Shown: positions 10,769 through 22,645 of the stretch, piece after piece
Layout of the letters: each line of letters starts with the position of its first letter
How positions within the stretch are numbered: position 1 is the stretch's first letter
NCBI RefSeq assembly: GCF_014356525.2
Contig: NC_052518.1
Coordinates: forward strand, 95,796,943 to 95,860,942
From: Nilaparvata lugens
Taxonomy: Eukaryota; Arthropoda; Insecta; Hemiptera; Delphacidae
Reading direction: 5' to 3'
DNA: 64,000 bases
Notes under the pieces: model-generated
Told to the model about the DNA's origin: nothing
The model's database searches: none
Seen by the model: the letters and a program-made list of their open reading frames with translations, nothing else
Made by a program: the position numbers and the translations under genes

Positions 10769-10821
10769 TTCGAAAATAATTTTCGAACTATAATTTCAAG
10801 ACTATAATTATTATAGTCTTG
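10769..10821. repeat. Two adjacent palindromes beside the tRNA-like sequence
   Basis: 'ttcgaaaataattttcgaa' (10769-10787) and 'caagactataat-t-attatagtcttg' (10797-10821, 12-bp arms) are near-perfect and perfect hairpins respectively. They sit immediately upstream of the tRNA-like sequence on its own strand. Confidence 0.8.
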
Positions 10822-11150
10822 TAACAGCATTATAGCCTCCCCATAAAAAACACACTTTGGGCTGCATTAATGTAGCCTATGGAACTTCATGTACGGTAGC
10901 ATAGATGAATTTGAACATTAATTCTGAAAAATCTAGAAAGAAAATTGAAATTTGGGCTTCCAGGTGCACGAGATTGATATTTTTAGGATCTATGTTCAAA
11001 ATTTGGAGATCTAAATCATTCCCGTTTTTCCGGTATGCAATCCACAAGTTGACATGTTTTGATGCGAACAAACGAACAAACAAACACACTAACACACGAA
11101 CAAACACAACCCTACTCTCTCTTATTATATAAAAGATATATTCCCCAACC
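10822..11150. repeat. Relic repeat ending in CAAACAAACAC-rich tail
   Basis: The block runs from 'cctccccataaaaaacaca' to 'gcgaacaaacgaacaaacaaacacac' and finishes 'ctctcttattatataaaag', resembling 3' ends of RTE-type dependent repeats. Overlapping short ORFs on both strands are not supported as genes. Confidence 0.4.
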
Positions 11151-11280
11151 TCCGTGGTTTCTCGACCGATTTTGTTAGTTCAAGTCTCATTATGAAAGAA
11201 CTCATCGAGTCTTACATTTTGAAAAGCATCATCGTGGACAAGATGAATGAACGTTGAAAGTTTCAATTTTTGACTGCTAT

Positions 11281-11440
11281 GATAGAGGATATGATAAAGA
11301 GGAAGAGAGTGAGAGAAGAAGAAGGCGAAGAAGAAAGAGGAGGAACAGGAGAAGATGAAGAAGATGAAGAAGAAGAGAGGAAAAAATAAAAATAAAAAAT
11401 GAAATAAGAAGAAGAAGAAGAAGAAGAGGAGTTATAAAAC
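11281..11440 (+). repeat. Purine (GAA/GAG) tract
   Basis: Nearly all purine on the + strand, built from gaaga/gaagaag/gaggag units. ORFs read across it give only low-complexity Lys/Glu or Leu/Ser strings and are not genes. Confidence 0.9.
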
Positions 11441-13198
11441 TTTTTATAATTTTTAAACAGTAAGTTAATTTTTTAAAATATTTAATAATTGTTAAACAGT
11501 TATTTGAAAACATGACCGGCTGATTTGACTTTCTTGGTTACTGAGCAATCTGGCAGCACTGTAACCCATAAGAACAATGCTGCAGTCTACGGTTTGCACG
11601 AACTATAGATCCTTCCAAAGTATGCATTAATGGAGTTCATACGTTGTGGATTATTAATTATTGTGACTAGTGTCCAATTTTGATTGATATTTTGAACTGT
11701 ACTTATTGTCCAGGCGCAAATGTCATGAAAATTGAATGATAAAAATGTCATGATTTCTCATTCCCTCACAAACTCTTTTCCATGTCACTTCTTCTATAGA
11801 TACCAATTTCATTTTTTCTCCACATCCTTCTTCCTCTTCACCTGTCACCTCATCTTTGTCGATCCGCCTCTACTTCCTCTCAACCTTCTTTCTTCTCTCT
11901 TTTTCTTTATTCAATTTTCATTCTTTGTCATCCCTCACCTTTGTGCGTATATCCGACTATCGATGCATGTATCTTATTCCTCTCCTTTTATCTCAATATA
12001 TATTCTTCCCAGTACACTTCTGCCTTTATCCTCCCAGTTCCTTTACTCTTTCCTTCATTAACACTTTTTACTCTTTCCTCAATTATTCTCCTCTGTTCCC
12101 CACTCTTCACCATGAACCCTTTTCTCAACCCAAGACTCGAAAGCACCCGAAATTGCAAATCCTCTGAAGGTATTCTACATCTTCCACCACTGGTCATAAA
12201 AAGCGCTCACCGAAATCCCTCTGTGTATTACATCATAATCTCACCCTTTACTGAACTCTTTCGTCTCTTCCTTCTAATACCTTCCTTCCTCATATTTCTT
12301 CCCTCCTTTTGATTTCCACTTCATTCTTCCACTCAGACCTCCCTTTTCTACACTGGCAGCTGATTTTACATTTTAGTTTCTAACTTGGCAACAAGGCTAC
12401 AGAAGATTTATTGTTGCTATACTAAGATTCAATTTCTGTCAGCATTCCTCATAAATATCATCATTGAAGTCTCATTCAAGTAATTCTGTCAGTTTTGCGT
12501 GGATCCCGCTACAGTTCTGTCCCAATATCAATCAGCGTTATTCTACTTTGTAGGAATATTCTAATTTACGAGTGCGGGCATACTTTATTTCATAGTTGGT
12601 TGGGGAAATCGTTGATACTGCAATAATTTGTATGATGATTACTGGAGTTGCTTTCATTTTCCTTAAGACTTATCTCTGTTCTGTTACTACGAATAATGCT
12701 GGTTGTAGGTTTCCTGTGCAGGGATTTTGCGTTGGGAGTAGAATAAATGGAATGTGAAATATTTTTCTAATCACGTTGCTACTGAGTTCCATTGAAGCCT
12801 AATATCATGAATAAGTAGTTAAAATGAATTTTAGAAAATATTATTCTAAAGATAAATCAAATAAAAATTTTTAAATAGAATTAAAAGTTTTTAAATAAAT
12901 TAAAACGTTTTTTCTACATTTCTTGTCCAAAGTTTGACATTATTTTCACATGAAAATTGCCAAAAATTCACTTGAAAAATATTTTTACAATATTTTCTTG
13001 TGAAAAGATGAAGAAGGATTACCTTTATAATCCTGAATAAATAACCTTCTCAATTCTCCATTTTTACATTAAAAAAGTGTAATTCTTATAAAACTTTTGA
13101 ATAACCACAATATAATATGAAGTAAATTCTCAACCCTAACTTTACAATAATTTTAAACAAAACTGAATGAAAATTAAATTCAACTATAAAGTCCTATT
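11441..13198. other. No gene seen; pyrimidine-rich sequence
   Basis: From about 11770 to 12345 the + strand is rich in TTCC/TCTC runs, which keeps several frames open (109, 103 and 123 codons). The peptides are compositionally skewed, have no domain and start from unrelated ATGs. The remaining part (12350-13198) is AT-rich and featureless. Confidence 0.5.
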
Positions 13199-13429
13199 CA
13201 GACAAATGGATTTTTCCCCAGTAGGTGATATGCAATTCAACAGCTGGACACTATTATTACAAAAAAGCTCATTTTGATTTGAGAGCTCAAACTTTTGAAA
13301 GCTCATTCAACTGCTGACAAATTTCAAATATTTTTCATGTAAGCTTTTTTTTTGTAAATCAGCTGTTGGACTTTGTACCAGCCATTTGCTTGTATTAGCT
13401 TTGTATCACCCATTGGGAAAAAACCATAA
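13199..13429. mobile_element. Left part of a MITE interrupted by the 13430-16019 LINE
   Basis: The left end CAGACAAATGGATTTTTCCC at 13199 is an imperfect inverted copy of the sequence that ends at about 16046 (gggaaaaaaccataaatgtctg). Inside, 'caacagctgg' and 'cagctgttgg' are a second inverted pair. The right terminus is cut by the LINE, so the intact element would be about 240 bp. No target duplication of the MITE itself is recognised. Confidence 0.55.
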
Positions 13430-16019
13430 TAATGATAAATAATAAAAAATCTTTATTTCACTTTCTTCTATCGTTGAAACGAATACATTTTTTACAGCAA
13501 TGGCCACACGGCCGTCTGCCAGGAGTTGGCTTTTAAGTAATACAATTTTGCTTTATTTTTTAAATCATACATACATTTTATCTGCAAACCTGAAAAAGTA
13601 ATTACAAAATAAAATATATATATAATTAATCAATCATTGTGTTTTTCTTATTTCTAAACTCCTATCTTATCTCTATTTCATGTGTTAAATTACTCAATGA
13701 GTTGCGAGCGATATCGCCATGCAATTTTCACATATTTTATTAATTTCTCCCAGCTCTCACCTTTCAACTGCTCTATTACTTGCTACTCGGTTAATTCACG
13801 TTCACCCCAAACCTCCCATCTAATTTCTGATGAAAAAGAACATCTTCCTAAGAAATGATATGTGTCCTTCAATCTGTCATTACACATTGAACAAAGTGCT
13901 TGGTCTCCTTCTCTATTCTATAATTGAGAGGCCACAAAGCTGCTCTTGACTTCAGTATCATGGCTGTTTCTGCTCTATTAAACTTCGCATTTATATAGTC
14001 CCTGCCACCTAAATTCTGTTTTAATTTTGCATAGATGTCATGATACCTTGACCTTCTTGCCCTCTCGCTACACTTTTCACGAAATTCCTTCATCATGCAG
14101 TCCATAAGTAGTTCTTGTTGTGCTTCCTGATTGACAATACTTGTTAGGTTCACGCCTACTTCGCATTGATATTTGTTGCCTAAATTCTTCCATTCCTTGA
14201 ACCAACCCATATTTTTTTCTATCATGACATCGGCTAAAAAACGAGGCAAATGAGATGTTGGCAACTTCAATACTTTAAGAATGTATTTATAGTGTAATCT
14301 AAAACCATGAAAAAGCAGAAGATTTTTCCCTGTTTCTAAATACAAAATGTAGTTGTGTGTACATCTAGGTAGGGAAAATAACTTTTTGATAAAAAATCTT
14401 TGAAAAATTTCTAGCTCTTCAAACATCTTGTAACCCCAGACCTGTCCACTATAACTCACAATCGCTCTAATTGCTGGAATTGTGTTGTTAGTGATTATAC
14501 TGCTCCAAACTGTATTCACTCCACACTTAGCTGCTGACACCCTATCTTTTATGTGAGTTCCTAACCTCATGGTGGCCGTGAAGATAACCCCCAGATACTT
14601 ATATGTTCCTACTATTTCAATTTTCTCTCTACCCCAAAACCATTCTTCATGACTAGCCAATTTCCCACCCTTTCTAAAAACCATTATTTTTGATTTATTC
14701 ATATTTATTTTGATTCCCCATACCTCACAATACGATTTAAGTTTATTAATCATTCTCTGCAGAGCTTTGGGTGTATCTGACAGCAGCACCAAATCATCGG
14801 CATAAAGTAAGCCTCTAATATTCCGATCCCTAATCCATAACCCATCTCCTACATAATCTAATAAATCATTAATGAATAAGGAGAAGAGAACCGGTGATAA
14901 TAAGAAGCCTTGTCTTAAGCCGCAGTAAGTTTCGAATTCCTGTGTTAGCCCCTTAGTGGTCCAAACAGCTGATTTTGTGCATTTATATAATTCCTGTAAC
15001 ATTTTTATTAATTTAAATGGTATTCCCATGTTATATAATTTGAACCATAGTGCCTTTCGGTCAATGACATCGAACGCAGCCCGGAAATCGACATACATAC
15101 AATACACTTTAATGCCTTTCTTCGCTATTTTTAAAGTAACAATACTGTACAAATTGAAAATGTTGTCTACTGTAGAGTAACCCTTTCTAAAACCGGCCTG
15201 ACTCTCTGCTATAACATTGTGTTGTATCAAATATTTTTCCAATCTCCTCAACAGTACTCCTGCAAAAATTTTGACTCCCGAATCTAAGAATGCAATGCCT
15301 CTATAATTCTCTACTAGCGCCACATCTCCTTTCTTATGGATTGGGAGAATTATGGCTTTACCAAAACTAGAAGGTAACTCACCTTTTTCAAAAACGTGAT
15401 TGAAAAAGCAGCGCAACAATGCAACAAAGCTTCTAGGGGCATATTTGAAAAATTCTCCTGGTATCCCATCTATGCCCGGTGCTTTACCCTATTTCAATTT
15501 TTTTAACACTTCTAATATTTCGGCATCCGTTATTTCAGCATTTAACAGATTTCCCATTCCCTTTTGTCTGACGCCTGTTTCCCTGCTGCTTCATAAATAA
15601 TTTTTAAAATATCTGTCCACTTTCGCTCAATATCCTCTTCCCAAGTAAAATCTCTACATCTTATTTCTAAACTATGTTTATAATTTTCATTATTTTGTTT
15701 CACCCATTTTAATTTTGGTACTGACTTAATCGTCCGCAAAGACTGACTCTCTTCTACCTTCAAATCAAGTTGTACAATAATAGGCATATGATCGGAAAAA
15801 ATATGGTTGCCAACACTAAATTCGCGCACTAGCCCTAATATATTCGATGACATTAAACAGAGATCAATAACGGAAGATCCCATAGCTCCAACAAAAGTAT
15901 ATTCTCCCATACAGTCACCTCTCAGTCTTCCATTTATCACCGTCAAACCAAACGTGTCACAGATATTCAAAATGAAATCATTCGCCCTCTTGTATTTACA
16001 ACTTTATCTTTCGAGCTTA
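13430..16019 (-). mobile_element. 5'-truncated LINE with 16-bp target-site duplication
   Basis: TGGGAAAAAACCATAA occurs at 13414-13429 and again at 16020-16035, exactly bordering the element. This is the mark of target-primed reverse transcription. The 3' end on the - strand carries 'gaaataaag' and a short AT tail; the 5' end is cut within the endonuclease domain. It was therefore dead on arrival. Confidence 0.88.
13692..15970 (-). pseudogene. LINE endonuclease-reverse transcriptase, truncated and frame-broken
   Basis: This encodes the C-terminal half of an APE endonuclease (15970-15542; VIDLCLMSS then SDHMPI), followed by RT. An in-frame TAG at about 15490 separates the start of RT from a 516-codon open stretch (15419-13869). 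That stretch holds LPIHKKGD, NYRGIAFL, YVDFRAAFD, LRQGFLLSPVLFSLFINDLL and the catalytic YADDLVLL at residues 206-209. Past the 13869 stop another frame reads a zinc-binding CxxC-HxxxxC motif (CSMCN, then HFLGRC). The intact YADD suggests decay is recent. The clade resembles I/Ingi-type elements with a C-terminal zinc finger; I do not assign it firmly. The break near 15545 is a frame change. Confidence 0.9.
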
Positions 16020-16035
16020 TGGGAAAAAACCATAA

Positions 16036-16144
16036 ATGTCTGGATGGCCAATAAGAAGATTTTTGCTTTAATAAAATGAAGAAACAACAATTATATATAT
16101 ATATATATTAAAATTGAATTTATTTTCAAAACATCACAGTCTTC
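16036..16144. other. Remnant of the split MITE end and TA run
   Basis: The first ten bases complete the MITE terminus ('atgtctgg'). A short (TA)n run follows at 16091-16109, then AT-rich sequence leading into the foldback element. Confidence 0.45.
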
Positions 16145-17262
16145 AACCCTTTAATAAGTTAAAGACTGTTGTTGATACAATACTGTCACTTTCAGGATAA
16201 GTTATTGGTCGAATACTTTTTGACGTACAACTGAATTTCAACCCCTCATAAGGGGGTGACTTGAGGGTTGTAACTCGAATATTTCAAATATAGATATTGC
16301 TACAGCTGTGCTGAATAATAAGTTCTATTTTTCCGGCTCTAAATTTTGTAAAATTACGTGAAAATGTTTCAATTATCAGTGATTTGAGTGTAATTTTTTT
16401 GTTTCCTATCCAGTTTCTCAACCTTCAAAATTCAAAATTCTTAGTTTTAGTTGTTTTTGAGTGAAAAAGAACTAAATTTCAGAAAAGTGGAATCATAACC
16501 TCATTTTGGACTTTTAAATTATTATCTAAATTTGGGAGAAAAATAGTACAAGGAGTATCCTTAGTTTTTCTCTCCCATTCAGTCCTTCTTGTAAAAATTA
16601 TAATATAATAAATAATAATAATAATATAATAAATAATAATAATATAATAAATGTAAACACCCATTGTGTGGTACATAATTCCAAAGGCCTTTTGCAAAAA
16701 AGAAAGATAACATTAATTAAAATGTACTATGATACTTGTATTCAAAATGGCGGCTGATTGAAGTTTTAGTTTTTAAAGAAATGAGATGTTGTAACTCAAA
16801 TATTTTGAATGTAAATACCCATTCTGTGATACATTATTTTAAAAGCCTTCTCAAAAAGAAAAAGATGACATCAATAAAAATCTTCTATGATACTTTTATC
16901 CGAAATGGCGGCCGATTGAAGCTTTAGTTTGAAAAAAAGTAATTGATAAAGTTCAATCAGCCGCCATTTTGAATAAAAGTATCATAGAAGATTTTTATTG
17001 ATGGCATCTTTCTAGTTTTAAAAAGGCCTTTATAATTATGTATCACACAATGGGCGTTTACATTAAAAATGTTCGAGTTAGAACCCCTAATAAGTCACCA
17101 TATTATTATACCTTCTGAACCTAGTCAACCCCCTCATGAAGGGGTTGGAATTCAGTTGTACGTCAAAAGTTAGAGTATTTGACCAGTAACTTATCCTGAA
17201 AGTTACAGTATTATATCTACAACAGTCTCCAATTTATTGAAGGGTTCCCATACATATGACTC
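16145..17262. mobile_element. Large foldback element with nested internal repeats
   Basis: Outer arms of about 130 bp are imperfect inverted repeats: 'gactgttgttgatac...ctttcaggataagtta' near 16162-16290 and its reverse complement near 17100-17235. Inside, a block containing 'atggcggc.gattgaag.tttagttt' occurs twice directly (about 16655-16772 and 16812-16930) and once inverted (about 16946-17062), the last two forming a near-perfect hairpin around 16931-16945. A (TAA)n run lies at 16600-16655. There is no transposase ORF, so this is a non-autonomous element. Confidence 0.8.
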
Positions 17263-17304
17263 ACTCTGTATAATTACCAACTAATAATGATTAGCACAAG
17301 CCTA

Positions 17305-17950
17305 GAACTCTTGTGGGCATCACCTATAGAAAAAAATTGATTGACTTTATATTATGTTTTAAAATAATCAAGATTCAAGATTCGTTTATAATTGTCAGAA
17401 CATTAAAAATAATGCAAGACATTATCAAAAAATATACAAACGATCACAAATTTAACAATATAATTATCACAGGTCATAGAATTACATCACATTATTATGT
17501 ATTTCAAACTGTAAGATTAGCAGTCAATTAAAACAAATTTAACATCAATATATCACAGGTCATAAAAATTACAAATTACATCACATTATTTATACATTAC
17601 ATCAAGTCATTTATACTGTAAGGACAGCAGTCAATAAAAATATTTTTCACACAAATTTTGAACTGTCTAATTTTAAGCTCTTTTATTTCAACTGGTAACT
17701 TATTGTACATTCTTTTTCCAAACTCAACAAAACTATTCAACATAAAGTGGTAGTTACACTGAGTCCTTCTGAGTGCTGTAGCCTGTCTAGTAAAATGGCT
17801 GTGAACATTACTGTTGATTGGAAAACTGTTTACATTTTTCTTTGTGTACATTAGGCATTCAAAAGCATGCAGTGCAGTCATTGTATGCAGTGAATGTAAA
17901 AATGGAAGAGATGAGAAGATTGTTTCAGGACAAGAAATTTTTGTAATAAA
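17305..17950 (-). pseudogene. 5'-truncated LINE fragment (RT C-terminus and 3' end)
   Basis: The 94-codon ORF at 17881-17597 (-) carries HFTRQATALRRTQ and FGKRMYNKLPVEIKEL. This is the conserved 'lfN-LP--IK' region near the end of Jockey/CR1-like ORF2 proteins, followed by an FK-x-FI-x-YS-x-DL ending. The stop at 17597 is followed by a noncoding tail with 'cttgaatcttgatt' repeats near 17380-17360. Only the last part of the element was copied; no endonuclease or RT core remains. Confidence 0.7.
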
Positions 17951-18239
17951 ATAAATAAGTGTGTGACATTTGATTTGGAAAAAATGGGTCGAATCAACCC
18001 CATAACCCCTTGTTATTTTTTGATAATCTGAGTAAACATTTCAGAACAAAGTTGATAAATGAATGGAATGATATCAGACATTCTATAATGGTACAACTTT
18101 TGATCAATGGTACAATGGAAACGATCAAAAAAGGATGGAGCGATGGAGGTCATATGAGAAGAATTGATAATAGTTTCAATGAATTCAAAAAACTTTTTCA
18201 GAGAAGATCTTTCCAAAGAAATTCTCAGCCTCATCTGAA

Positions 18240-18470
18240 GCATCACCAAAAACTGCATCAAAAAAAAGCAACAGGTGATGGAGGGATGAGGAAAAAGGAG
18301 AGGAGGAGAAGAGAGAGAAGAGAAAGTGGCTGAAAAGGCTGTTGCAGAAGAAGAAACAGGCCATGAGAAAGAAGGAGGAGGAGGAGTTTGTTGAAGCGGC
18401 TTATGAAGAAGGAGAAGGCGGTAAAGAAAAATGTGATAAGGGAAGAGGAGGAAGAGGTGGCAAGGAATTG
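18240..18470 (+). repeat. Purine (GGA/GAA) tract
   Basis: A long purine-biased stretch on the + strand (gaggaggagaagagagag and similar). ORFs through it on either strand are low-complexity shadows. Confidence 0.85.
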
Positions 18471-18831
18471 TGGATTCAATTCCATTAATTTGAACTAATA
18501 TGTTAGATAAGGACATTATGCAACATTGAAATTTTGAGATCATTTGAGTAGTCAGTAGACAGATTAGTAGTGAATAGACTTTTGGAGAGGGGGGTTGATA
18601 GGCATTATTTGTTATGAGGATTGCTTGTTAAAATTAATTAAACTCTTTTCTAGTCATTAATCAATTTACTGATCATTTTTATTACTCACTGGTAGTTTTA
18701 ATAATTTCTTACATTATCACATTTCTTCAACTATTCTTCATAATAATTCATACTTCAATTTTTTTCAAAAATCATAATAATGTACAGCTACAGAATTGTT
18801 TTATCATACTGTTGACTAATCTTAATATTGC
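18471..18831. other. No gene seen
   Basis: AT-rich spacer between the purine tract and the MITE; no repeat or ORF is supported. Confidence 0.5.
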
Positions 18832-19050
18832 TATAGTGAGGCCCACGTCATTATGACAGTGAATAAAGATAGAAGAATAGCGATTGCGATTCTCTGTATA
18901 AATTAATCATATTTCTACACTGTGAAAAACATAATTGGCACCGTTGGGGACCTAGAAAAGGATAGTACCACCGGCTTTGTCGAAAGATAGACAAGGATAG
19001 CAAAACCAAAGTTGATCAAATACTGTCATTATAACGTGGACCTCACTATA
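18832..19050. mobile_element. MITE, TATAGTGAGGTCCACG family, best copy
   Basis: Terminal inverted repeats of 29 bp (TATAGTGAGGCCCACGTCAT and, at the right, ATAACGTGGACCTCACTATA) bound a 219-bp noncoding body. If the outer TA is read as a duplication, this matches Tc1/mariner-type insertion. Related copies lie at 66-156 and 2880-3248, so the family has moved repeatedly in this neighbourhood. Confidence 0.85.
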
Positions 19051-19464
19051 TATCTGGAAATCTACATTCCGAAGTATGCAATTCCGAAGTTCACTAGACA
19101 TAAGGGCATACACCAACTCTCTATAAGTTGACATCGACTTTTATTTCTCGGGTGAAAAAAATATGATAAGTGATAAGTTCTAAATAGTGTGTTTGTCTTT
19201 TCGGTCTCAAAATTTTATAGTTTTTCAAAGTTTGGAATTTTCTAATTAATTGTGATTGATTTAATTCAATTTAGAAGATTTTTTTTTTAATTTAAAAATG
19301 ATTTTTGTGTTTTGAATTGTGAATTGAGTGTTTAATTGGAGAATGTTAAGTGACACATAACCTAGCTACATTATTTGGACTGTTGTATAAATTAGAATTG
19401 GAACCGTTTTGGGCTTATAAGCCTGTGGTACTTTTCTGTAAGTTGTGTAATTCTGAATGACTTA

Positions 19465-19465
<1 letters not shown>

Positions 19466-19523
<58 letters not shown>
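19466..19523. repeat. (TA)n microsatellite
   Basis: A run of alternating T and A with a single interruption (tataatata). Confidence 0.95.
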
Positions 19524-20009
19524 GTTTTGCAAATCCGACTATACAATGTTTACTTTAGCTAACACTAAAGTAAAGAAACAGTTCTTTATTGAACAATACA
19601 TCAATGGCTTGTAATTATTATTGCCACTGCCCATCATTTGAAATGGAGGTAGTGAATGAGAAATGTCAACAAAGCCATGAAGGAAAATCAAGTTTATGTT
19701 CTAAACGCACAATAAAATTAATATGTAAGTCTGGGCAATTTTCTTCCCGTCAGATGATGGGACGTTATACACCTCAGTAATCTCAAATAAAAAACATGAA
19801 TTTTCAAATTTAAAAATGCTATGTTACTATACTTGGCACTCTAAATTTATATCAACTTGAATTTTTCATCTAGCATGGAAATTAACAGTTTTATCAAAAA
19901 AGAAAATCATTCAAAGTCTTCCCATCATCAATTCACAGAATCTATCGAACATCATTATATACGTAAACATGAAGGGTGAAAGATGACATACTTAAATCAG
20001 AAGAAGTAG
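19524..20009. other. No gene seen
   Basis: A 63-codon ORF on + (19589-19780) is Cys-rich but has no recognisable domain, splice context or homologue I know. The rest is AT-rich. Confidence 0.4.
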
Positions 20010-20235
20010 AAGAAGGGGAAGAAGGAGAAGAAGGAGAAGAAAAATGTTGAATAGAAAGAAAAGGAGAAGAAGAAGAAGAAGGAAAAGAAGGAGAAGGAGA
20101 AGAGGAAGAAGAGGAGCACGAGGAAGAAATGGATGAAGGAGAAGAAGAAGGAGAAGAAGAAGGTGAAGAAAAAGGTGAAGAAGAAGAAGAAGAAGAAAAG
20201 GATGATGAAGAAGAAAAGAATGAAGGAGAAGAAAC
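20010..20235 (+). repeat. Purine (GAA/GGAGAA) tract
   Basis: About 225 bp of nearly pure GAA, GGA and GAAGGA units on +. The 105-codon ORF on - is a poly-Leu shadow of it. Confidence 0.92.
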
Positions 20236-21924
20236 CTCATTACATTCTTCTTCATAATCGATTCATCTATCCATTCTCTATCTATTTGCAGGATGACTTG
20301 TGACCCCAAAAGGACGTTACAATGTATAGAAGTTTCTGTATTAATGTAAATAAAAAGCGTATTGTTAACAAATAATCTTCAAACTATTTTTCTTTACTCA
20401 AGTGAAATAAATTACAGTGATTATAAACTTATGCCAAGACCAAGAGAGTTATGTAACATCGAATTATTGTTTGAAATAATCTAAAATAGCTTACAAATGA
20501 CTTGCAAAGCAGCCGGAGACTGTTGCATTGTTGTGGCAGACTTTAGCCGCATGCACTGCAATCAACCCCCAGCGGTGTCCTATCACTAAAGCTATCATAA
20601 TCACAGTTAATATTGGTCAATCTTAGAAAATCAGGTACTAATAGATAGGTTATTGAATTTGCTAAGAAAAGCTATGACTATCCTCCCATCAACTATCAAC
20701 TATTTATGACTATCCTCCCTACTAGAAATCATCAAGCCCTCAATTGCAGAATTCCCTTCATCTTTATCCAACGCTTTCATAATTCATCATTCATACACAC
20801 ATGCATACTGATCCCTCCGTTTAATTCATTCATTACTGTTGGAGGGGTTGGCTTTTTAATAACGAAGCTTGAGTATAAGACTTCTCCACACAAAAAGTCA
20901 CATTTATCAATCGCTACTCATTCCAATAACATCGTTCACACAACTATGACCATAACAAACAACTATTACCTGCTTAATGTATGTGGAAGTCATATTTTTC
21001 CTGAATTGAGAGTGCACTCCTAGAGAATTAAAGATGTTGAACCGGCAAGATGTTCTACTGATTATTTGTAATACTCGTATAAAGTAGGCTACACAGACAA
21101 GATATCAAGGATTCTGAGAGGAATAATATTATAGCCCAATTAATTTTCTCACGTTTTTAATTCCTTAATCAATGATTGATTTATCAAATTCATCAGCATT
21201 GAGTAATTTAGTTACAGAAGAGCCAGGGAAGCATGTTGGTTTTTCAATAAGAGAGCAACAGCTATTCGATGTGCAGGCTATTACAAAATCTAGCATTTTG
21301 AAAGATCCAGCCGTCCAAAAGTATTGAATTTCTAGAAACGTTGAAGTTAAATATTGTATTAATCGTAGGAGATGTCTATGACACTTGAAAGTCATGTACT
21401 TTTTGAGAAAAAGACTTGAAAAGTTACTCAATTTAACATTGGAAAGAAAGGAAGAATAGATTTTTAGAGCAACAATGACGTCACACCGATCATCTGACTC
21501 TGATCATCAAAAGATCGAGATGCGCTTGATCCTTGTATTCTAGGTAAATTGGTATAGACTATATTTTCAGTGAAGTTCAAATAATAACATAAACTCTGGA
21601 CTGTTCTAAAGAAATTTGGAGAAGAAGCAGTTTCGGGCGGAAGGCCTGTTATTTTATTTCACATTATGTATCAATCATTCTGCAATCAGTAAATCTTTAT
21701 TCGATCGTGACGATAAAAATGAACTGAAAGGGAATGTGATGGAAGAAAAGAGGTAATAAATAAAAATAATGTCATATACAAATAATAACAACAACTGTCA
21801 TATACAGATTTGTTACATTCATCCTCGCAATTGCGAATGGATAGAGAATGGAGGAATAGATGATGAAGATGAATGTTAGGAGTACTTATGTTCAGTTTTG
21901 TCCTATTCCCTCATTACATTGATT
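20236..21924. other. No gene seen
   Basis: Two moderately long ORFs (20706-21023 + and 21165-21431 -) lack domains, splice context and coding-like composition that I can recognise. No repeats of note. Confidence 0.45.
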
Positions 21925-22056
21925 TTCTTCTCCTTCTTATCTTTCCTCTCCTTCTCCTTCTTCTCCTTTTTCTCCTCCTTCTCCTTCTTCTGCTTTTTCC
22001 CCTCCTTCTCCTTCTTCTCCATCTTCTCCTTCTGCTTCTCCTTCTTCTCCTTCTAA
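21925..22056 (-). repeat. Pyrimidine (CTCCTT) tract
   Basis: A run of cttctcctt units on +, the mirror of the purine tracts at 20010 and 18240. Confidence 0.92.
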
Positions 22057-22368
22057 GCTGAGAACTTTGTCACGTTTTACACGTGATCAGCTGATTGAAA
22101 TAGAATGTATTTGCCGGGCCATACAGCTGGAATAATCACATCTCACTTCTATTAGTGGTACAACAGATAATGAAAATTGCAGTCTTGTATCAGCTGTTCC
22201 TGGAAGGATAGATTTCTGGTTTTCATGTCCTTCAACGAGTTTTCCCAGGAATGAGACTCTGTGCAATCGATTTTTTTATCAAGATCCTCCTATATTGCAA
22301 ATCACATCAAAATCATTAGAGTCTTTTTCGAGGTCCGTTGAATTATAAATAAGTACATACACACATGA

Positions 22369-22645
22369 GTATGCGGCGGAGCGATGTGGCAGAGAGTAGC
22401 AAAAGAAAGGAAGGAATGAGAGAGAATGAAAAACGTATTCAAACAAGTCTGGCTCTACAAGGATTGAAATGAAGAAGATGAAAGAAAACTTTACAAAACG
22501 CACTCGTACAACACTTTATCCTTCTATGGAAGAAAGATAATACCCCAGCATCTGCTGATTATTGCCTTTTGAATTGTATATAGCTTTTGATTTTAAAATT
22601 TTTTGTAATTGTTCAAGAAAGCAATAAACGGGTTATTTATTTACA
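22369..22645 (+). pseudogene. 3' fragment of the RTE-like LINE family
   Basis: It aligns with the C-terminus and 3' UTR of the - strand element at 54605-58037. Shared blocks include 'tggcagagagt.gca', 'gtctggctctacaaggattg' (22450-22470), 'ataccccagca.ctgctga' and the terminal 'gttatttattta'. The coding part has a stop and frame change. It is 5'-truncated, as usual for LINE copies. Confidence 0.8.

Noticed and set aside
11277..11513. Leu/Ser-rich ORFs over purine tracts (also 18258-18543, 19992-20309, 21873-22061)
   Set aside because: Low-complexity translations of trinucleotide tracts, with no other coding sign.
11732..12312. Three overlapping + strand ORFs of 103-123 codons
   Set aside because: All result from pyrimidine-rich sequence poor in stops. 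The frames overlap each other and show no domain.
20706..21431. ORFs of 105 codons (+) and 88 codons (-) as genes
   Set aside because: No domain, no splice context and no recognisable homologue. The length is expected by chance in a 64-kb window.
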